33,409 nt of DNA, taken from Bacillus sp. 7884-1. GTDB taxonomy: Bacteria > Bacillota > Bacilli > Bacillales > Cytobacillaceae. Numbering within the stretch: position 1 is the first letter of the stretch; each line of letters starts with the position of its first letter. Positions 9,103 through 17,374 of this stretch are shown piece by piece. The translations under genes were made by a program, and so were the position numbers. Under the pieces are notes generated by a model. That model ran no database searches, was not told the DNA's origin, and worked only from the letters and a program-made list of their open reading frames with translations. The stretch lies in contig NZ_NPDD01000206.1 in NCBI RefSeq assembly GCF_002272245.1, positions 1 to 33,409 of the forward strand, given 5' to 3'.

Positions 9103-9822
9103 TTGAGAATTGATAAAATGCTAGCTAATCTTGGCTATGGCAGCCGAAAAGAAGTGAAGCAGCTTCTAAAAAGCGGTGCAGTCAAAATTGATGATGTAAT
9201 TGTGAAGGATGCAAAACAGCACGTAGATACAGCTAAACATATTGTTACGTTAAATGGAGAAATCATTGAATATAGAGAGTTTATCTACTTAATGATGAAC
9301 AAACCACAAGGGGTATTGTCAGCAACTGAGGACAGTGTTGGGGAAACAGTAATCGACTTACTGGAACTCGAAGACCAGGTTTATGAGCCATTCCCGGTCG
9401 GAAGGTTGGATAAAGATACGGAAGGTTTGTTGCTAATTACAAATGATGGACAATTAGCCCATAGGCTGTTATCACCCAAAAAACATGTTCCTAAGACCTA
9501 TTTTGCCGTGATAGACCAAGAAGTAACGGATGAAGACGTAAAGTCTTTTGCAGAGGGAGTTACCCTCGATGATGGGTACGAAGCAAAGCCTGGTAAGTTG
9601 AAAATTTTAAAATCTGGTATTCGTTCCGACATTGAGCTGACGATAACCGAGGGAAAGTTCCATCAAGTGAAAAGAATGTTCGAAGCTGTTGGAAAAAAGG
9701 TCATTTACTTGAAACGGATTTCCATGGGGCCATTGCCATTAGACGAAACGCTCGAGCTTGGAGAGTACCGGGAACTAACCGATGAAGAAGTAGAATTATT
9801 AAAGGAATACCAAGTGGTATAA
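9103..9822 (+). CDS. ytzG: 16S rRNA pseudouridine synthase, RsuA/RluB family
   Basis: A 239-residue enzyme with an N-terminal S4 RNA-binding domain (residues 1-50, RIDKMLANLGYGSR) and a pseudouridine synthase domain. The catalytic aspartate is D103 in the GRLDKDTEGLL motif. It should isomerise a uridine in small-subunit rRNA, but the exact position is not visible. The start is the TTG at 9103, because a perfect AAGGAGGA sits 7 nt before it; an ATG at 9085 lies upstream of that site and lacks one of its own. It begins 28 bp after ytgP and is probably cotranscribed with it. It ends at a strong terminator shared with dps. Confidence 0.9.
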   Translation: MRIDKMLANLGYGSRKEVKQLLKSGAVKIDDVIVKDAKQHVDTAKHIVTLNGEIIEYREFIYLMMNKPQGVLSATEDSVGETVIDLLELEDQVYEPFPVGRLDKDTEGLLLITNDGQLAHRLLSPKKHVPKTYFAVIDQEVTDEDVKSFAEGVTLDDGYEAKPGKLKILKSGIRSDIELTITEGKFHQVKRMFEAVGKKVIYLKRISMGPLPLDETLELGEYRELTDEEVELLKEYQVV

Positions 9823-9826
9823 TAGC

Positions 9827-9856
9827 AATAGGACAAGGCAAATGCCTTGTCCTATT
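9827..9856. terminator. bidirectional terminator, ytzG / dps
   Basis: A 13-bp perfect stem (AATAGGACAAGGC and its complement, AAAT loop) is followed by TTTATT on the plus strand and an A/T-rich tract on the other. It separates two convergent genes. Confidence 0.9.
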
Positions 9857-9861
9857 TTATT

Positions 9862-10308
9862 CTAAGCTTGTAGGAAGGATGTTAACATCCAATTATGCTT
9901 GCTTAGTTTTTCAATTAACTCAGTAAACATATCACTCGTTACCTCGTCATTCACCTGTTCTGCTGCTGCTTTACCGCTATTTAATTCCGAAATAATCTGA
10001 GAGTAATCATTTACAATGGTTTGCACCATTTCTTCTGCTGTTAAATTCTCAGAGGTTTCTTCAATAGTGGCATATTGGATGTATTCCTTTAGTGTTGAAA
10101 TGGGCATCCCACCCACAATTAATAATCGCTCAGCTACTTCATCGATTGTTCCTGCAGCTTCTTCGTACAATTCTTCAAATTTTGCATGTAAGGTAAAGAA
10201 GTGTGGTCCTTTTACATACCAGTGGAATCGATGTAGTTTTGTGTATAGTACATTCCAGTTTGCGAGTTGTTGATTCATCACTTGTTCTAGTGTCATTGTT
10301 TGCGTCAT
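9862..10308 (-). CDS. dps: Dps-family DNA-binding ferritin-like protein
   Basis: A 148-residue four-helix Dps protein that should form a dodecamer, oxidise and store iron and shield DNA during peroxide stress. Ferroxidase residues of the family are present: H29 in FHWYVKGPHF, H41, and D56 and E60 in TIDEVAERL. There is no long basic N-terminal tail, so direct DNA binding may be weak. The ATG at 10308 has an AGGAGG site. The promoter (10341-10368) and a perfect PerR operator just upstream imply peroxide induction. The position matches B. subtilis ytkB (dps) from memory. It is transcribed divergently from speD. Confidence 0.92.
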   Translation of the reverse strand: MTQTMTLEQVMNQQLANWNVLYTKLHRFHWYVKGPHFFTLHAKFEELYEEAAGTIDEVAERLLIVGGMPISTLKEYIQYATIEETSENLTAEEMVQTIVNDYSQIISELNSGKAAAEQVNDEVTSDMFTELIEKLSKHNWMLTSFLQA

Positions 10309-10340
10309 TGTTCATTCCTCCTAATTTTTTATCTGAATTA

Positions 10341-10368
10341 ATTATAACACGTATTATATAAAAGTAAA
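10341..10368 (-). promoter_or_regulatory. promoter of dps
   Basis: On the minus strand a -35 TTTACT (10363-10368) and a perfect -10 TATAAT (10341-10346) are 16 bp apart. Confidence 0.65.
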
Positions 10369-10375
10369 TATTAAA

Positions 10376-10390
10376 TTATAATTATTATAA
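10376..10390. promoter_or_regulatory. PerR box upstream of dps
   Basis: TTATAATTATTATAA is an exact match to the palindromic 7-1-7 PerR consensus TTATAATnATTATAA. It sits 7 bp upstream of the dps -35 element. PerR with Fe or Mn would repress dps until peroxide oxidises it. A second A/T-rich half-site-like element overlaps the -10. Confidence 0.8.
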
Positions 10391-10499
10391 ATAACAAATT
10401 TAAATGTAATAAAAATAAGTAACAATTAATGAAAATGGGTAATCTAAAAATATTTACTACACTGTCCCGCATTCCTGAAAATCCAAAGGGGGAAGCAAC

Positions 10500-11309
10500 T
10501 TGAAACTGACACCAAAGGAAACCATTGAACTACATGGTTTTAATAATTTGACCAAATCGTTAAGCTTTAATATGTACGATATTTGTTACACCCGATCAAG
10601 GGAAGAGCGTGAGGCGTATTTAAAATATATTGATGAGCAATACAGCGCCGAAAGATTACAAAAGATATTAACTCATGTATCGGACATTATTGGGGCACAT
10701 GTGTTAAATGTAGCGAGTCAAGATTTTGAACCTGCAGGTGCAAGTGTTACTCTTCTTGTCTCAGAGGGCCCTGTTGAAAATGCCCCTTCAGAACATTTTG
10801 AGGAGTCACCAGGACCACTGCCAGAATCGGTCGTCATGCAGTTAGATAAGAGTCATATTACGGTTCATACATATCCTGAATATCACCCGGATGAAGGAAT
10901 TAGTACGTTCAGGGCAGACGTTGATGTATCAACCTGCGGAGAAATTTCACCACTAAAAGCTCTGCATTATCTTATTCGTTCGTTTGAAACAGACGTCATG
11001 ACGATTGATTACCGTGTCCGCGGTTTTACAAGAGATAAGGATGGATATAAATTATTTATCGATCATGAGATTAGCTCAATCCAAAATTATATTCCCGAGG
11101 ATGTTGGCGAATTATTCGACATGATTGACGTAAATGTGTATCAAGAAAATATCTTTCATACAAAATGTAAGCTTCGGGAATTTGATTTAAACAACTATTT
11201 ATTTGGCTATAAAAAAGAAACCTTACATCCAGAAGAACTAATTGAAATTACCGAGAGAATAAAGCTGGAAATGGACGAAATTTTTTATGGCAAAAATATT
11301 GTGCAATAA
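10500..11309 (+). CDS. speD: S-adenosylmethionine decarboxylase, E. coli type
   Basis: The 269-residue proenzyme makes decarboxylated SAM, the aminopropyl donor for spermidine. Its size and sequence fit the long E. coli-type class rather than the ~126-residue SpeH form of B. subtilis. The start region [20 protein letters not shown] is diagnostic. Self-cleavage at K117-S118 in [15 protein letters not shown] would create the pyruvoyl group, and C146 in [12 protein letters not shown] is the conserved active-site cysteine. The start is a TTG at 10500 with AAAGGGGG upstream. No spermidine synthase or arginine/ornithine decarboxylase gene is adjacent. It is a single-gene unit ending in a strong terminator. 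Confidence 0.93.
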   Translation: MKLTPKETIELHGFNNLTKSLSFNMYDICYTRSREEREAYLKYIDEQYSAERLQKILTHVSDIIGAHVLNVASQDFEPAGASVTLLVSEGPVENAPSEHFEESPGPLPESVVMQLDKSHITVHTYPEYHPDEGISTFRADVDVSTCGEISPLKALHYLIRSFETDVMTIDYRVRGFTRDKDGYKLFIDHEISSIQNYIPEDVGELFDMIDVNVYQENIFHTKCKLREFDLNNYLFGYKKETLHPEELIEITERIKLEMDEIFYGKNIVQ

Positions 11310-11364
11310 ATGACTGTATTACTTATCGCTATCATATGTCGAATCATAGCCAAAAAGAAAGTTC

Positions 11365-11399
11365 GCAGCAACCTTACGAAAAAGTAAGGCTGCTTTTTT
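11365..11399 (+). terminator. terminator after speD
   Basis: GCAG-CCTTAC and GTAAGG-CTGC pair with a 3-nt CAA bulge and a GAAAAA loop, and six T residues follow. The rest of the gap up to 11457 shows nothing I can name. Confidence 0.85.
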
Positions 11400-11457
11400 G
11401 TGTCGATGGTGTAAAATGGTATTCAAAGGAAATGATTTTATCTAGTAGGAGAGTATT

Positions 11458-12183
11458 ATGTTTTTAAAAAAAGTTTCTTTATTAAAAGAAAAAATGCCAA
11501 CCATTAACCACTATCCCTTTTCTATTCCATCAATTGCAAGCTTCAGTGAAATCAGGTTAGATAGTAATGTTACCTTTTTTGTAGGCGAAAATGGATCTGG
11601 TAAATCTACTTTATTAGAAGCAATAGCGGACAAATGCGGCTTTAACACAGCGGGCGGCGGCAGAAATAATAATTATGATGTTTATGAATCTGATTCAGAA
11701 CTCACTGAGTACCTTAGACTCTCCTGGATGCCAAAAGTAACGAATGGTTTCTTTTTACGTGCAGAATCTTTTTATCATTTTGCTACCCATATTGATGAAG
11801 TGGATGAGAATGGATTTAAAGATTATGGTGGAAAATCGTTGCTGCAACAATCGCACGGAGAATCCTTTTTGTCACTATTTTTAAATCGATTTAGCGGGGA
11901 AGCTATTTACCTGTTAGACGAACCAGAGGCTGCATTATCTCCTGCAAGGCAATTAACCCTCTTGAAAATCATCCATGACCTTGAAACACAAGGAGATGCC
12001 CAGTTCATCATCGCCACACATTCTCCAATTCTATTAGGGTATCCAGAAGCAGACATCTATAGCTTCGACCACGGTCAAATTTCAAAAATCAGCTATGAAG
12101 ATACAGACCATTATACTATTACAAAATATTTTTTGGAAAATAGAAAAAGATTTCTCCATGAGCTTTTTAAAGAGGATGAATAA
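11458..12183 (+). CDS. stand-alone ABC-type AAA ATPase
   Basis: A 241-residue soluble ATPase with all the ABC-class motifs: Walker A GENGSGKST (43-51), a signature-like SHGES (132-136), Walker B YLLDEPEAAL (151-160) with E155, and the switch histidine in ATHSP (H188). There is no transmembrane partner, coiled coil or fused TOPRIM or nuclease domain, and no adjacent permease gene, so it is not an ordinary importer subunit. It resembles small predicted ATPases of the COG3910 sort, whose function is unknown. The ATG at 11458 has a TAGGAGA site upstream. It converges on the amino acid permease gene with a shared terminator. Any link to defence or DNA repair would be speculation. Confidence 0.8.
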   Translation: MFLKKVSLLKEKMPTINHYPFSIPSIASFSEIRLDSNVTFFVGENGSGKSTLLEAIADKCGFNTAGGGRNNNYDVYESDSELTEYLRLSWMPKVTNGFFLRAESFYHFATHIDEVDENGFKDYGGKSLLQQSHGESFLSLFLNRFSGEAIYLLDEPEAALSPARQLTLLKIIHDLETQGDAQFIIATHSPILLGYPEADIYSFDHGQISKISYEDTDHYTITKYFLENRKRFLHELFKEDE

Positions 12184-12186
12184 CAA

Positions 12187-12219
12187 AAAAAGTGATATCC
12201 AAAACGGATATCACTTTTT
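12187..12219. terminator. bidirectional terminator, ATPase / permease
   Basis: AAAAAGTGATATCC (12187-12200) pairs with GGATATCACTTTTT (12206-12219). A and T runs flank it, so it works in both directions. It overlaps the permease stop codon. Confidence 0.9.
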
Positions 12220-13545
12220 CTTAGCCATAAATGATAGGACTACTAGCATTCCAACTATTATAAGGGAAACGGTTGAGCCAATTAAATTGTTTGGATTTAA
12301 AATAAACCCAATAAAGATTAGACTTAACGCTAAGATAGCGATGCCTGTTGTAAATGGAAACCATTTAACCTGAAAAGAAGGCTTAACCTTATACTGCGGT
12401 CTCAGCTTTAAATGGGCTGAACAAATCCCTATCCAAACCATCATAATCGTGAAACCAGGGATGGTCATAAGATAACTAATGATATTGCTTGGACTAACGT
12501 AAGCTAGGAAAACACCAACTAATAGACAAATTGTTGTGATCATGAGTCCAATGATGGGTATTCCATTTCTAGAGGTTTTCATCAATCCTTTAGGGGCTAC
12601 TCCGCTTTTTGCCATTGAAAATAGTGTTCGCGATGTTGCATATATACCCGAATTCGCAGCAGAAAGTACGGCAGTTAATAGAATGAAATTCATTACATGG
12701 GCTGCACCTGGCAGTCCAGTAATGTTAAACACCTGCACGAATGGACTGTCTTGACCAGTAACTTGATTCCAAGGCATAATACCGCAAATAATTAAAATAG
12801 GGAAGATATAAAAAATTATTACCCTCCAAACTGCACCTTTAATGATACTTGGCATGACACGCTCTGCGTCTTTAGTCTCTGTTACGGCAACCCCAATTAA
12901 CTCAGCCCCGCCATAAGAAAACATAACAACTAAAAAGGCACTAAGCATTCCGCTCACTCCATGGGGGAAAAACCCGCCATGCGCGGTGTAGTTTGCTAGA
13001 GGTTCCTCAATATTGCTTGGCAAAATACCAAAAATAATGAAAGCACCTAATATGATAAAAGCAACTAATGCGATTATTTTAATTCCTGCGAACCAAAACT
13101 CGAGTTCTCCATAATATTTTACAGGGAATAAATTGATTGCAATAATAACCGCTGCACATATCAAACTAAGAAACCAAAGTGGCATTGAAGGATACCAAAA
13201 TTGCAGAAAACTTCCCGCTGCCAATAATTCAACGGTAATAACAATGATCCAGTTAATCCAATAAAGCCAACCAGTTAAAAAAGAAAGCTTAAATCCAAAT
13301 GCTCTGTAAAGTAGCAATTGTACATTGTGATTAGGAAAAGCGATGGCCATCTCGCCTAAAGCAGCCATTACAATGAACAATAATAGTCCCCCGATTAGAT
13401 ATGTGAAGATAACACTAGGTCCCGCAATACTTAACGTATCGGAACTACCTTTGAAAATTCCTGTGCCAATCATGCCAGCTAATGCAATAAACTGTACATG
13501 CCTTGGCAGTAATCCTTTTTTTAGTTCATGCTGATTATTTTCCAT
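12211..13545 (-). CDS. amino acid permease (APC superfamily)
   Basis: A 444-residue polytopic protein of about 12 helices. The first helix region, RHVQFIALAGMIGTGIFKGS (residues 15-34), carries the APC glycine-rich GxIGTGIF substrate-binding motif and marks the AAT branch (LysP/AnsP/GabP-like, YtnA in B. subtilis). It should import an amino acid with protons; the substrate cannot be decided by eye. The ATG at 13545 has a CAGGA site. A promoter-like pair lies at 13616-13643. It is a single-gene unit, convergent with the ATPase gene and downstream of the terminator of ytzE, which reads the same way. Confidence 0.88.
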   Translation of the reverse strand: MENNQHELKKGLLPRHVQFIALAGMIGTGIFKGSSDTLSIAGPSVIFTYLIGGLLLFIVMAALGEMAIAFPNHNVQLLLYRAFGFKLSFLTGWLYWINWIIVITVELLAAGSFLQFWYPSMPLWFLSLICAAVIIAINLFPVKYYGELEFWFAGIKIIALVAFIILGAFIIFGILPSNIEEPLANYTAHGGFFPHGVSGMLSAFLVVMFSYGGAELIGVAVTETKDAERVMPSIIKGAVWRVIIFYIFPILIICGIMPWNQVTGQDSPFVQVFNITGLPGAAHVMNFILLTAVLSAANSGIYATSRTLFSMAKSGVAPKGLMKTSRNGIPIIGLMITTICLLVGVFLAYVSPSNIISYLMTIPGFTIMMVWIGICSAHLKLRPQYKVKPSFQVKWFPFTTGIAILALSLIFIGFILNPNNLIGSTVSLIIVGMLVVLSFMAKKK

Positions 13546-13615
13546 GTTGTCCTGCCTTTATTATTAAATTATTACTCACTTGCATAAACGCTTTTAAGTG
13601 CTAAAGTGTTATACT

Positions 13616-13643
13616 AATATATCATATAATAATAGATATTCAA
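13616..13643 (-). promoter_or_regulatory. probable promoter of the amino acid permease
   Basis: On the minus strand TTGAAT (13638-13643) and TATATT (13616-13621) are 16 bp apart. It starts right after the ytzE terminator. Confidence 0.5.
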
Positions 13644-13651
13644 CCTTATTT

Positions 13652-13698
13652 TATAAAAAAAAACAAACAAGCACACGAAATATTCGCGTGCTTGTTTG
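13652..13698 (-). terminator. terminator of ytzE
   Basis: CAAACAAGCAC (13664-13674) pairs with GTGCTTGTTTG (13688-13698), and on the minus strand a long T-run follows. It separates ytzE from the permease gene. Confidence 0.9.
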
Positions 13699-13723
13699 CT
13701 TTTATTGTTTGTTTATCCATATA

Positions 13724-13945
13724 TTACGAAGACATCTTTACTTTCTTTTGTGTTGTCGTCCATTTTCCGCGGCTTGGGCTTATTACCAAGTCATTATAGG
13801 CTAAGACATTTAAATCTCGTTGTATGGTGCGAGGAGTGATACCAAATTCCTCTACAAGTTCTTGCGTCGTGACTGTGCCTTTATTACGAATAAACATGTA
13901 GATGCATTTGATGCGGTTTAACATCCGGTTAGTCGAAGGTTTCAA
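13724..13945 (-). CDS. ytzE: small DeoR-type HTH regulator YtzE
   Basis: A 73-residue protein that is almost entirely a DeoR-family helix-turn-helix. The motif TTQELVEEFGITPRTIQRDL (residues 25-44) is the recognition part. It lacks the sugar-phosphate sensing domain of full DeoR regulators, so it is either a minimal DNA-binding protein or acts with a partner. The likely start is the TTG at 13945, preceded by AGGGAG at a spacing of 7; an internal ATG at codon 8 would be the alternative. The basic C-terminal tail contains KKVKM. It is divergent from pepV across a 417-bp gap, and its targets are not known. Confidence 0.82.
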   Translation of the reverse strand: MKPSTNRMLNRIKCIYMFIRNKGTVTTQELVEEFGITPRTIQRDLNVLAYNDLVISPSRGKWTTTQKKVKMSS

Positions 13946-14362
13946 AAAACCACTCCCTATCCTTTTTTCAAACCTATGGCAATATCCTGCTACCGACAGC
14001 CTCTTTGATTAGTATGTAATTTTCTTTCCGCAGACAACTCCTTTTATTAATAGATAGTTGCAGTGGATACCCTGATGACTTACATATATTGTACCCGTAA
14101 TTTCTGAAAATTTCCACCATTAGAGAATATTTTACATAAAAATCATCTTATCTTAACAATTATCGTTCGGTTTTTCTCCCCCTTTGCATGATTCTAACTA
14201 TAGTCTATGGTTATTAATGTTAAGATTATGACAAATTAATTGAATTTTTAGTAAATTTATTGTGTAGCCCATTACGGATATTATTTCGTTTTTTTAGTGA
14301 TTATTGATAAAATATCTGCATGGATATAAATAACAAATGCAGGTTTTAGGGGGATAACAGAA
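13946..14362. other. 417-bp intergenic region, ytzE / pepV
   Basis: This is A/T-rich DNA with no open reading frame that has a plausible ribosome binding site, and no RNA structure I can name. The right end holds the promoter candidate for pepV. A weaker alternative near 14229 has ATGACA 18 bp before TAAATT. An inverted TTAACA...TGTTAA-like pair lies around 14153-14225. Confidence 0.5.
14304..14332 (+). promoter_or_regulatory. candidate promoter of pepV-dat
   Basis: TTGATA (14304-14309) and TAAATA (14327-14332) are 17 bp apart, about 30 bp before the pepV start. The -10 is imperfect. Confidence 0.5.
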
Positions 14363-15778
14363 TTGTCGAAGATTAATTGGATGGATGAAGTAGAAAAAAG
14401 AAAAGATGACTTGTTAAAAGACACCCAGAATTTATTACATATAAAGAGTCTATTAGATGAAGAAAATACTTTTCCAGATGCTCCTCTTGGAAAAGGTGTA
14501 AAAGAAGCATTAGATTTTATGCTCTCTCTTGGTGAAAAGGATGGGTTTATTCCGAAGAATGTTGGAAACTTAGCGGGCCATCTAGAATTTGGAGAAGGGG
14601 AGGAATTACTAGGTATCTTATGTCATGTTGATGTAGTCCCAGAAGGTGATGGCTGGACGAGTGACCCTTTTGCTGCTGAAATTCGTGAGGGTAAAATATT
14701 TGCTCGTGGTGCCGTTGATGATAAGGGGCCAACAATGGCTGCCTATTACGCGATGAAAATAGTCAAGGAACTCGGATTGCCTGTAAATAAGCGTATCAGA
14801 ATGATTGTCGGAACCGATGAAGAAAGCGACTGGAGATGTGTAGATCACTATTTTGAGAATGAAGAAATGCCTACTCTAGGTTTTGCACCTGATGCTGACT
14901 TTCCAATTATAAATGCTGAAAAAGGTATTGCTGATATTGATATCGTTCAGAAACTGCCTGTTGAGGAAGAGGGAAAAGGTAATATTGAAGTTCTAAGCTT
15001 TACCTCCGGAAAACGGTATAACATGGTTCCTGACCATGCCACGGTGACACTAAACATCATTGGAAATCAAATGGATGTTGTACAGAGATTCACAGATTTC
15101 ATGAAGAAACATGAATTGGAACACCAGTCACATGTAGAAAACGGAGAGTTAATTCTAGAGGTTAAGGGGGTATCTGCACATGGAATGGAGCCTAAGAAGG
15201 GAATTAATGCGGGGTTATTTTTAGGAGAGTTTCTTTCAAAACTAGATTTAAATCCATCAGCTGCAGATTATTTCAAATTCGTTTCCCGCTATTTCTTTAA
15301 TGATTCCAGAGGAGTGAGCCTTGGTGTCGTATACTCTGATGAAGTTTCAGGTGAATTAACAATCAATCCTGGGAAACTTTCATATTCTCGTCAATCAGGT
15401 GGCAGTGTAGGGTTGACCTGCAGATACTCAGTTACAAATAAATTCGATGAAACGAAGAAAAAGCTGGATGAACTTTTTGAGGTAAACGGCTTTGCGATTA
15501 ATAAGTTCAAAGATACAAAGCCGCATTATGTAGATGAAAATGAATTCTTAATTCAAACCTTGAAAAAGGTATATGAAGAACAGACGGGAGAAAAGTCATA
15601 TTTAATAGCGATTGGCGGCGGTACGTACGCACGTTCATTAAAATCAGGCGTGGCATTTGGCCCCTTATTTCCAGGAAGACCAGACATTGCCCACCAAAAA
15701 GATGAGTATATTGAAATCGATGACTTATTAAAAGCCACCGCTATTTACGCTCAGGCAATCTACGAATTGGCTATATAG
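14363..15778 (+). CDS. pepV: M20-family dipeptidase PepV
   Basis: A 471-residue zinc dipeptidase that cleaves unblocked dipeptides in the cytoplasm; family members also accept some with D-residues. Metal and catalytic residues fit PepV: H88 and D90 in CHVDVVPEGDGW, D119/D120 in GAVDDKG, E153/E154 in TDEESDW, D177, and a C-terminal histidine in the DIAHQKDE segment. The large lid domain lies between about 190 and 380. The start is a TTG at 14363 with GGGGGA upstream. dat follows after 26 bp, so the pair is probably an operon. In B. subtilis the locus name is ytjP. Confidence 0.93.
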   Translation: MSKINWMDEVEKRKDDLLKDTQNLLHIKSLLDEENTFPDAPLGKGVKEALDFMLSLGEKDGFIPKNVGNLAGHLEFGEGEELLGILCHVDVVPEGDGWTSDPFAAEIREGKIFARGAVDDKGPTMAAYYAMKIVKELGLPVNKRIRMIVGTDEESDWRCVDHYFENEEMPTLGFAPDADFPIINAEKGIADIDIVQKLPVEEEGKGNIEVLSFTSGKRYNMVPDHATVTLNIIGNQMDVVQRFTDFMKKHELEHQSHVENGELILEVKGVSAHGMEPKKGINAGLFLGEFLSKLDLNPSAADYFKFVSRYFFNDSRGVSLGVVYSDEVSGELTINPGKLSYSRQSGGSVGLTCRYSVTNKFDETKKKLDELFEVNGFAINKFKDTKPHYVDENEFLIQTLKKVYEEQTGEKSYLIAIGGGTYARSLKSGVAFGPLFPGRPDIAHQKDEYIEIDDLLKATAIYAQAIYELAI

Positions 15779-15804
15779 CAGGATATAAAAAGGGGAATGA
15801 ACAG

Positions 15805-16674
15805 ATGGAATTTGCTTTATTAAATGGAGAAATAATTGAGCGTTCGGAAGCCAAGGTTGATGTAGAAGACCGTGGATATCAGTTTGGCGATGGAGTGTAC
15901 GAAGTAATTCGTATCTATAACGGAAAAATGTTTACAATCGATGAACATTTAGAGAGATTTGTGAAAAGTGCTGAGAGCATAGGAATTACTATCCCATTTA
16001 CGAGTCTCCAATTATCAGAAATGTTAGAGGAACTCCTTATAAAAAACAATCTTGAAACAGGAAATATCTATATGCAAGTAACAAGGGGGATTGCTCCTCG
16101 AAATCATGTATTTCCAACCGGAAATGTAGTACCAACACTTGTTGCTTATACCATAAAGGGAGTAAGACCGCTGGAAAGTCTGAAATCTGGCGTAAAGGCA
16201 ATTTTGACAGAGGATATTCGCTGGCTTCGCTGTGATATAAAGAGCTTAAATTTACTTGGGAATCTATTAGCAAAACAAAAAGCCAGTGAGCAGGGCTGTT
16301 TCGAAGCCATTCAGCATCGCGGGGATGATGTCACAGAAGGCAGCTCATCAAATATCTTTATCGTGAAAAATGGGATGGTGATAACCCATGAATCAAACAA
16401 CTTAATATTAAAAGGAATAACAAAAGATGTTATTTTGGAACTCTGTATAAAGAATAATATCCAAGTGCAGGAACGGACATTTTCTTTGGCTGAACTGGAT
16501 GAAGCAGAAGAAGTATTCTTATCTAGTACAACATCTGAAGTTATGCCGGTAATTGAAATTGAAGGAAAGAAGATTAGAGCAGGTGTTCCGGGACCAATCA
16601 CTCAAAAGTTACAAGGATTATTTGAAAAAGAAATTGAAAAACAATGTGGTCTACTTGTGAATAAAGTCAATTAG
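15805..16674 (+). CDS. dat: D-amino acid aminotransferase
   Basis: A fold-type IV PLP enzyme of 289 residues. The lysine that binds PLP is K146 in WLRCDIKSLNLL, and the EDRGYQFGDGVYEV start (21-34) is typical of D-alanine aminotransferases rather than branched-chain ones. It interconverts D-alanine and 2-oxoglutarate with pyruvate and D-glutamate, so it can supply D-glutamate for peptidoglycan. The ATG at 15805 has AAAGGGGA upstream. With pepV in front, the pair could move D-amino acids released from dipeptides into D-Glu; this is inference. A strong terminator follows. Confidence 0.93.
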   Translation: MEFALLNGEIIERSEAKVDVEDRGYQFGDGVYEVIRIYNGKMFTIDEHLERFVKSAESIGITIPFTSLQLSEMLEELLIKNNLETGNIYMQVTRGIAPRNHVFPTGNVVPTLVAYTIKGVRPLESLKSGVKAILTEDIRWLRCDIKSLNLLGNLLAKQKASEQGCFEAIQHRGDDVTEGSSSNIFIVKNGMVITHESNNLILKGITKDVILELCIKNNIQVQERTFSLAELDEAEEVFLSSTTSEVMPVIEIEGKKIRAGVPGPITQKLQGLFEKEIEKQCGLLVNKVN

Positions 16675-16682
16675 AATGAGAG

Positions 16683-16711
16683 CGTGCACTGTCTGGTGCA
16701 CGTTTTCTTTT
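16683..16711 (+). terminator. terminator after pepV-dat
   Basis: CGTGCAC (16683-16689) pairs with GTGCACG (16696-16702), and TTTTCTTTT follows. Confidence 0.88.
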
Positions 16712-16780
16712 GTATGAAGCGATAAAATACATACATGTTGTAAAAAATAGTCTAAAATAAGAAAAGGAATGATAAGTATT

Positions 16781-17344
16781 ATGCAGCAAACACATTTTTT
16801 CTTTGCCGTAAAAATTCCAAAAGAAATAAAATTACTCATAAAAGAAAAATGCGATAAGTTAAAACAAATCCTCCCTTTCAGCACCTGGGTTCATCATGAA
16901 GATTTGCATATTACATTAGCTTTTCTAGGCAATGCACCTTCTGAAAAACTGTCCAATGCAATCGATAATGTTAACTTAGCCTTAATAGGGAGTAACGGAT
17001 TTCATTTAGAAATGAACAAGCTGGGAATCTTCGGAAAAGAAGATGCACCTCGTATTTTTTGGCTGGACACAAAAGAAAGTACTGCGCTTGAGGCCGTGAG
17101 GAATAAAGTGTTTACGGCCTGTACAGAAGCAGGTTTTCAACTTGAAACTAGACAATTTAAACCTCATATTACCCTTGCCCGAAAGTGGAAGGGAGATCAA
17201 CGCTTTCATAAAGAACTCTTAGATGTGTGGATGGATCTTCAGTCAGAACCACTCCTGTTTAATATAAACGAGGTAGTTTTATACCAAACACATCTTGATA
17301 AAGCACCAAAATACGAGCCAAAAACAATATACCTATTAGAATAG
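16781..17344 (+). CDS. thpR: RNA 2',3'-cyclic phosphodiesterase (LigT/ThpR type)
   Basis: A 187-residue 2H phosphoesterase. The two catalytic HxTL motifs are H43-ITL and H129-ITL, spaced as in the family, and the FFFAVKIP start is typical. It opens 2',3'-cyclic phosphates in RNA; the cellular substrate in Bacillus is unknown. I choose the ATG at 16781, since the AAAAGGA site ends directly before an ATG at 16769 and so cannot serve it. In B. subtilis the locus is ytlP. The next gene begins 30 bp downstream with no terminator, so an operon with the lipid kinase and the pullulanase gene is likely. Confidence 0.88.
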   Translation: MQQTHFFFAVKIPKEIKLLIKEKCDKLKQILPFSTWVHHEDLHITLAFLGNAPSEKLSNAIDNVNLALIGSNGFHLEMNKLGIFGKEDAPRIFWLDTKESTALEAVRNKVFTACTEAGFQLETRQFKPHITLARKWKGDQRFHKELLDVWMDLQSEPLLFNINEVVLYQTHLDKAPKYEPKTIYLLE

Positions 17345-17374
17345 AAATAAATTAACAAGGTAAAGGTTGGTTCT

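Noticed and set aside
12095..12373. Plus-strand reading frame across the ATPase/permease junction
   Set aside because: It crosses a strong terminator and overlaps two real genes in other frames.
10500..13945. The dps-speD-ATPase-permease stretch as a mobile island
   Set aside because: There is no integrase, transposase, tRNA or direct repeat at the edges; base composition looks like the neighbours.
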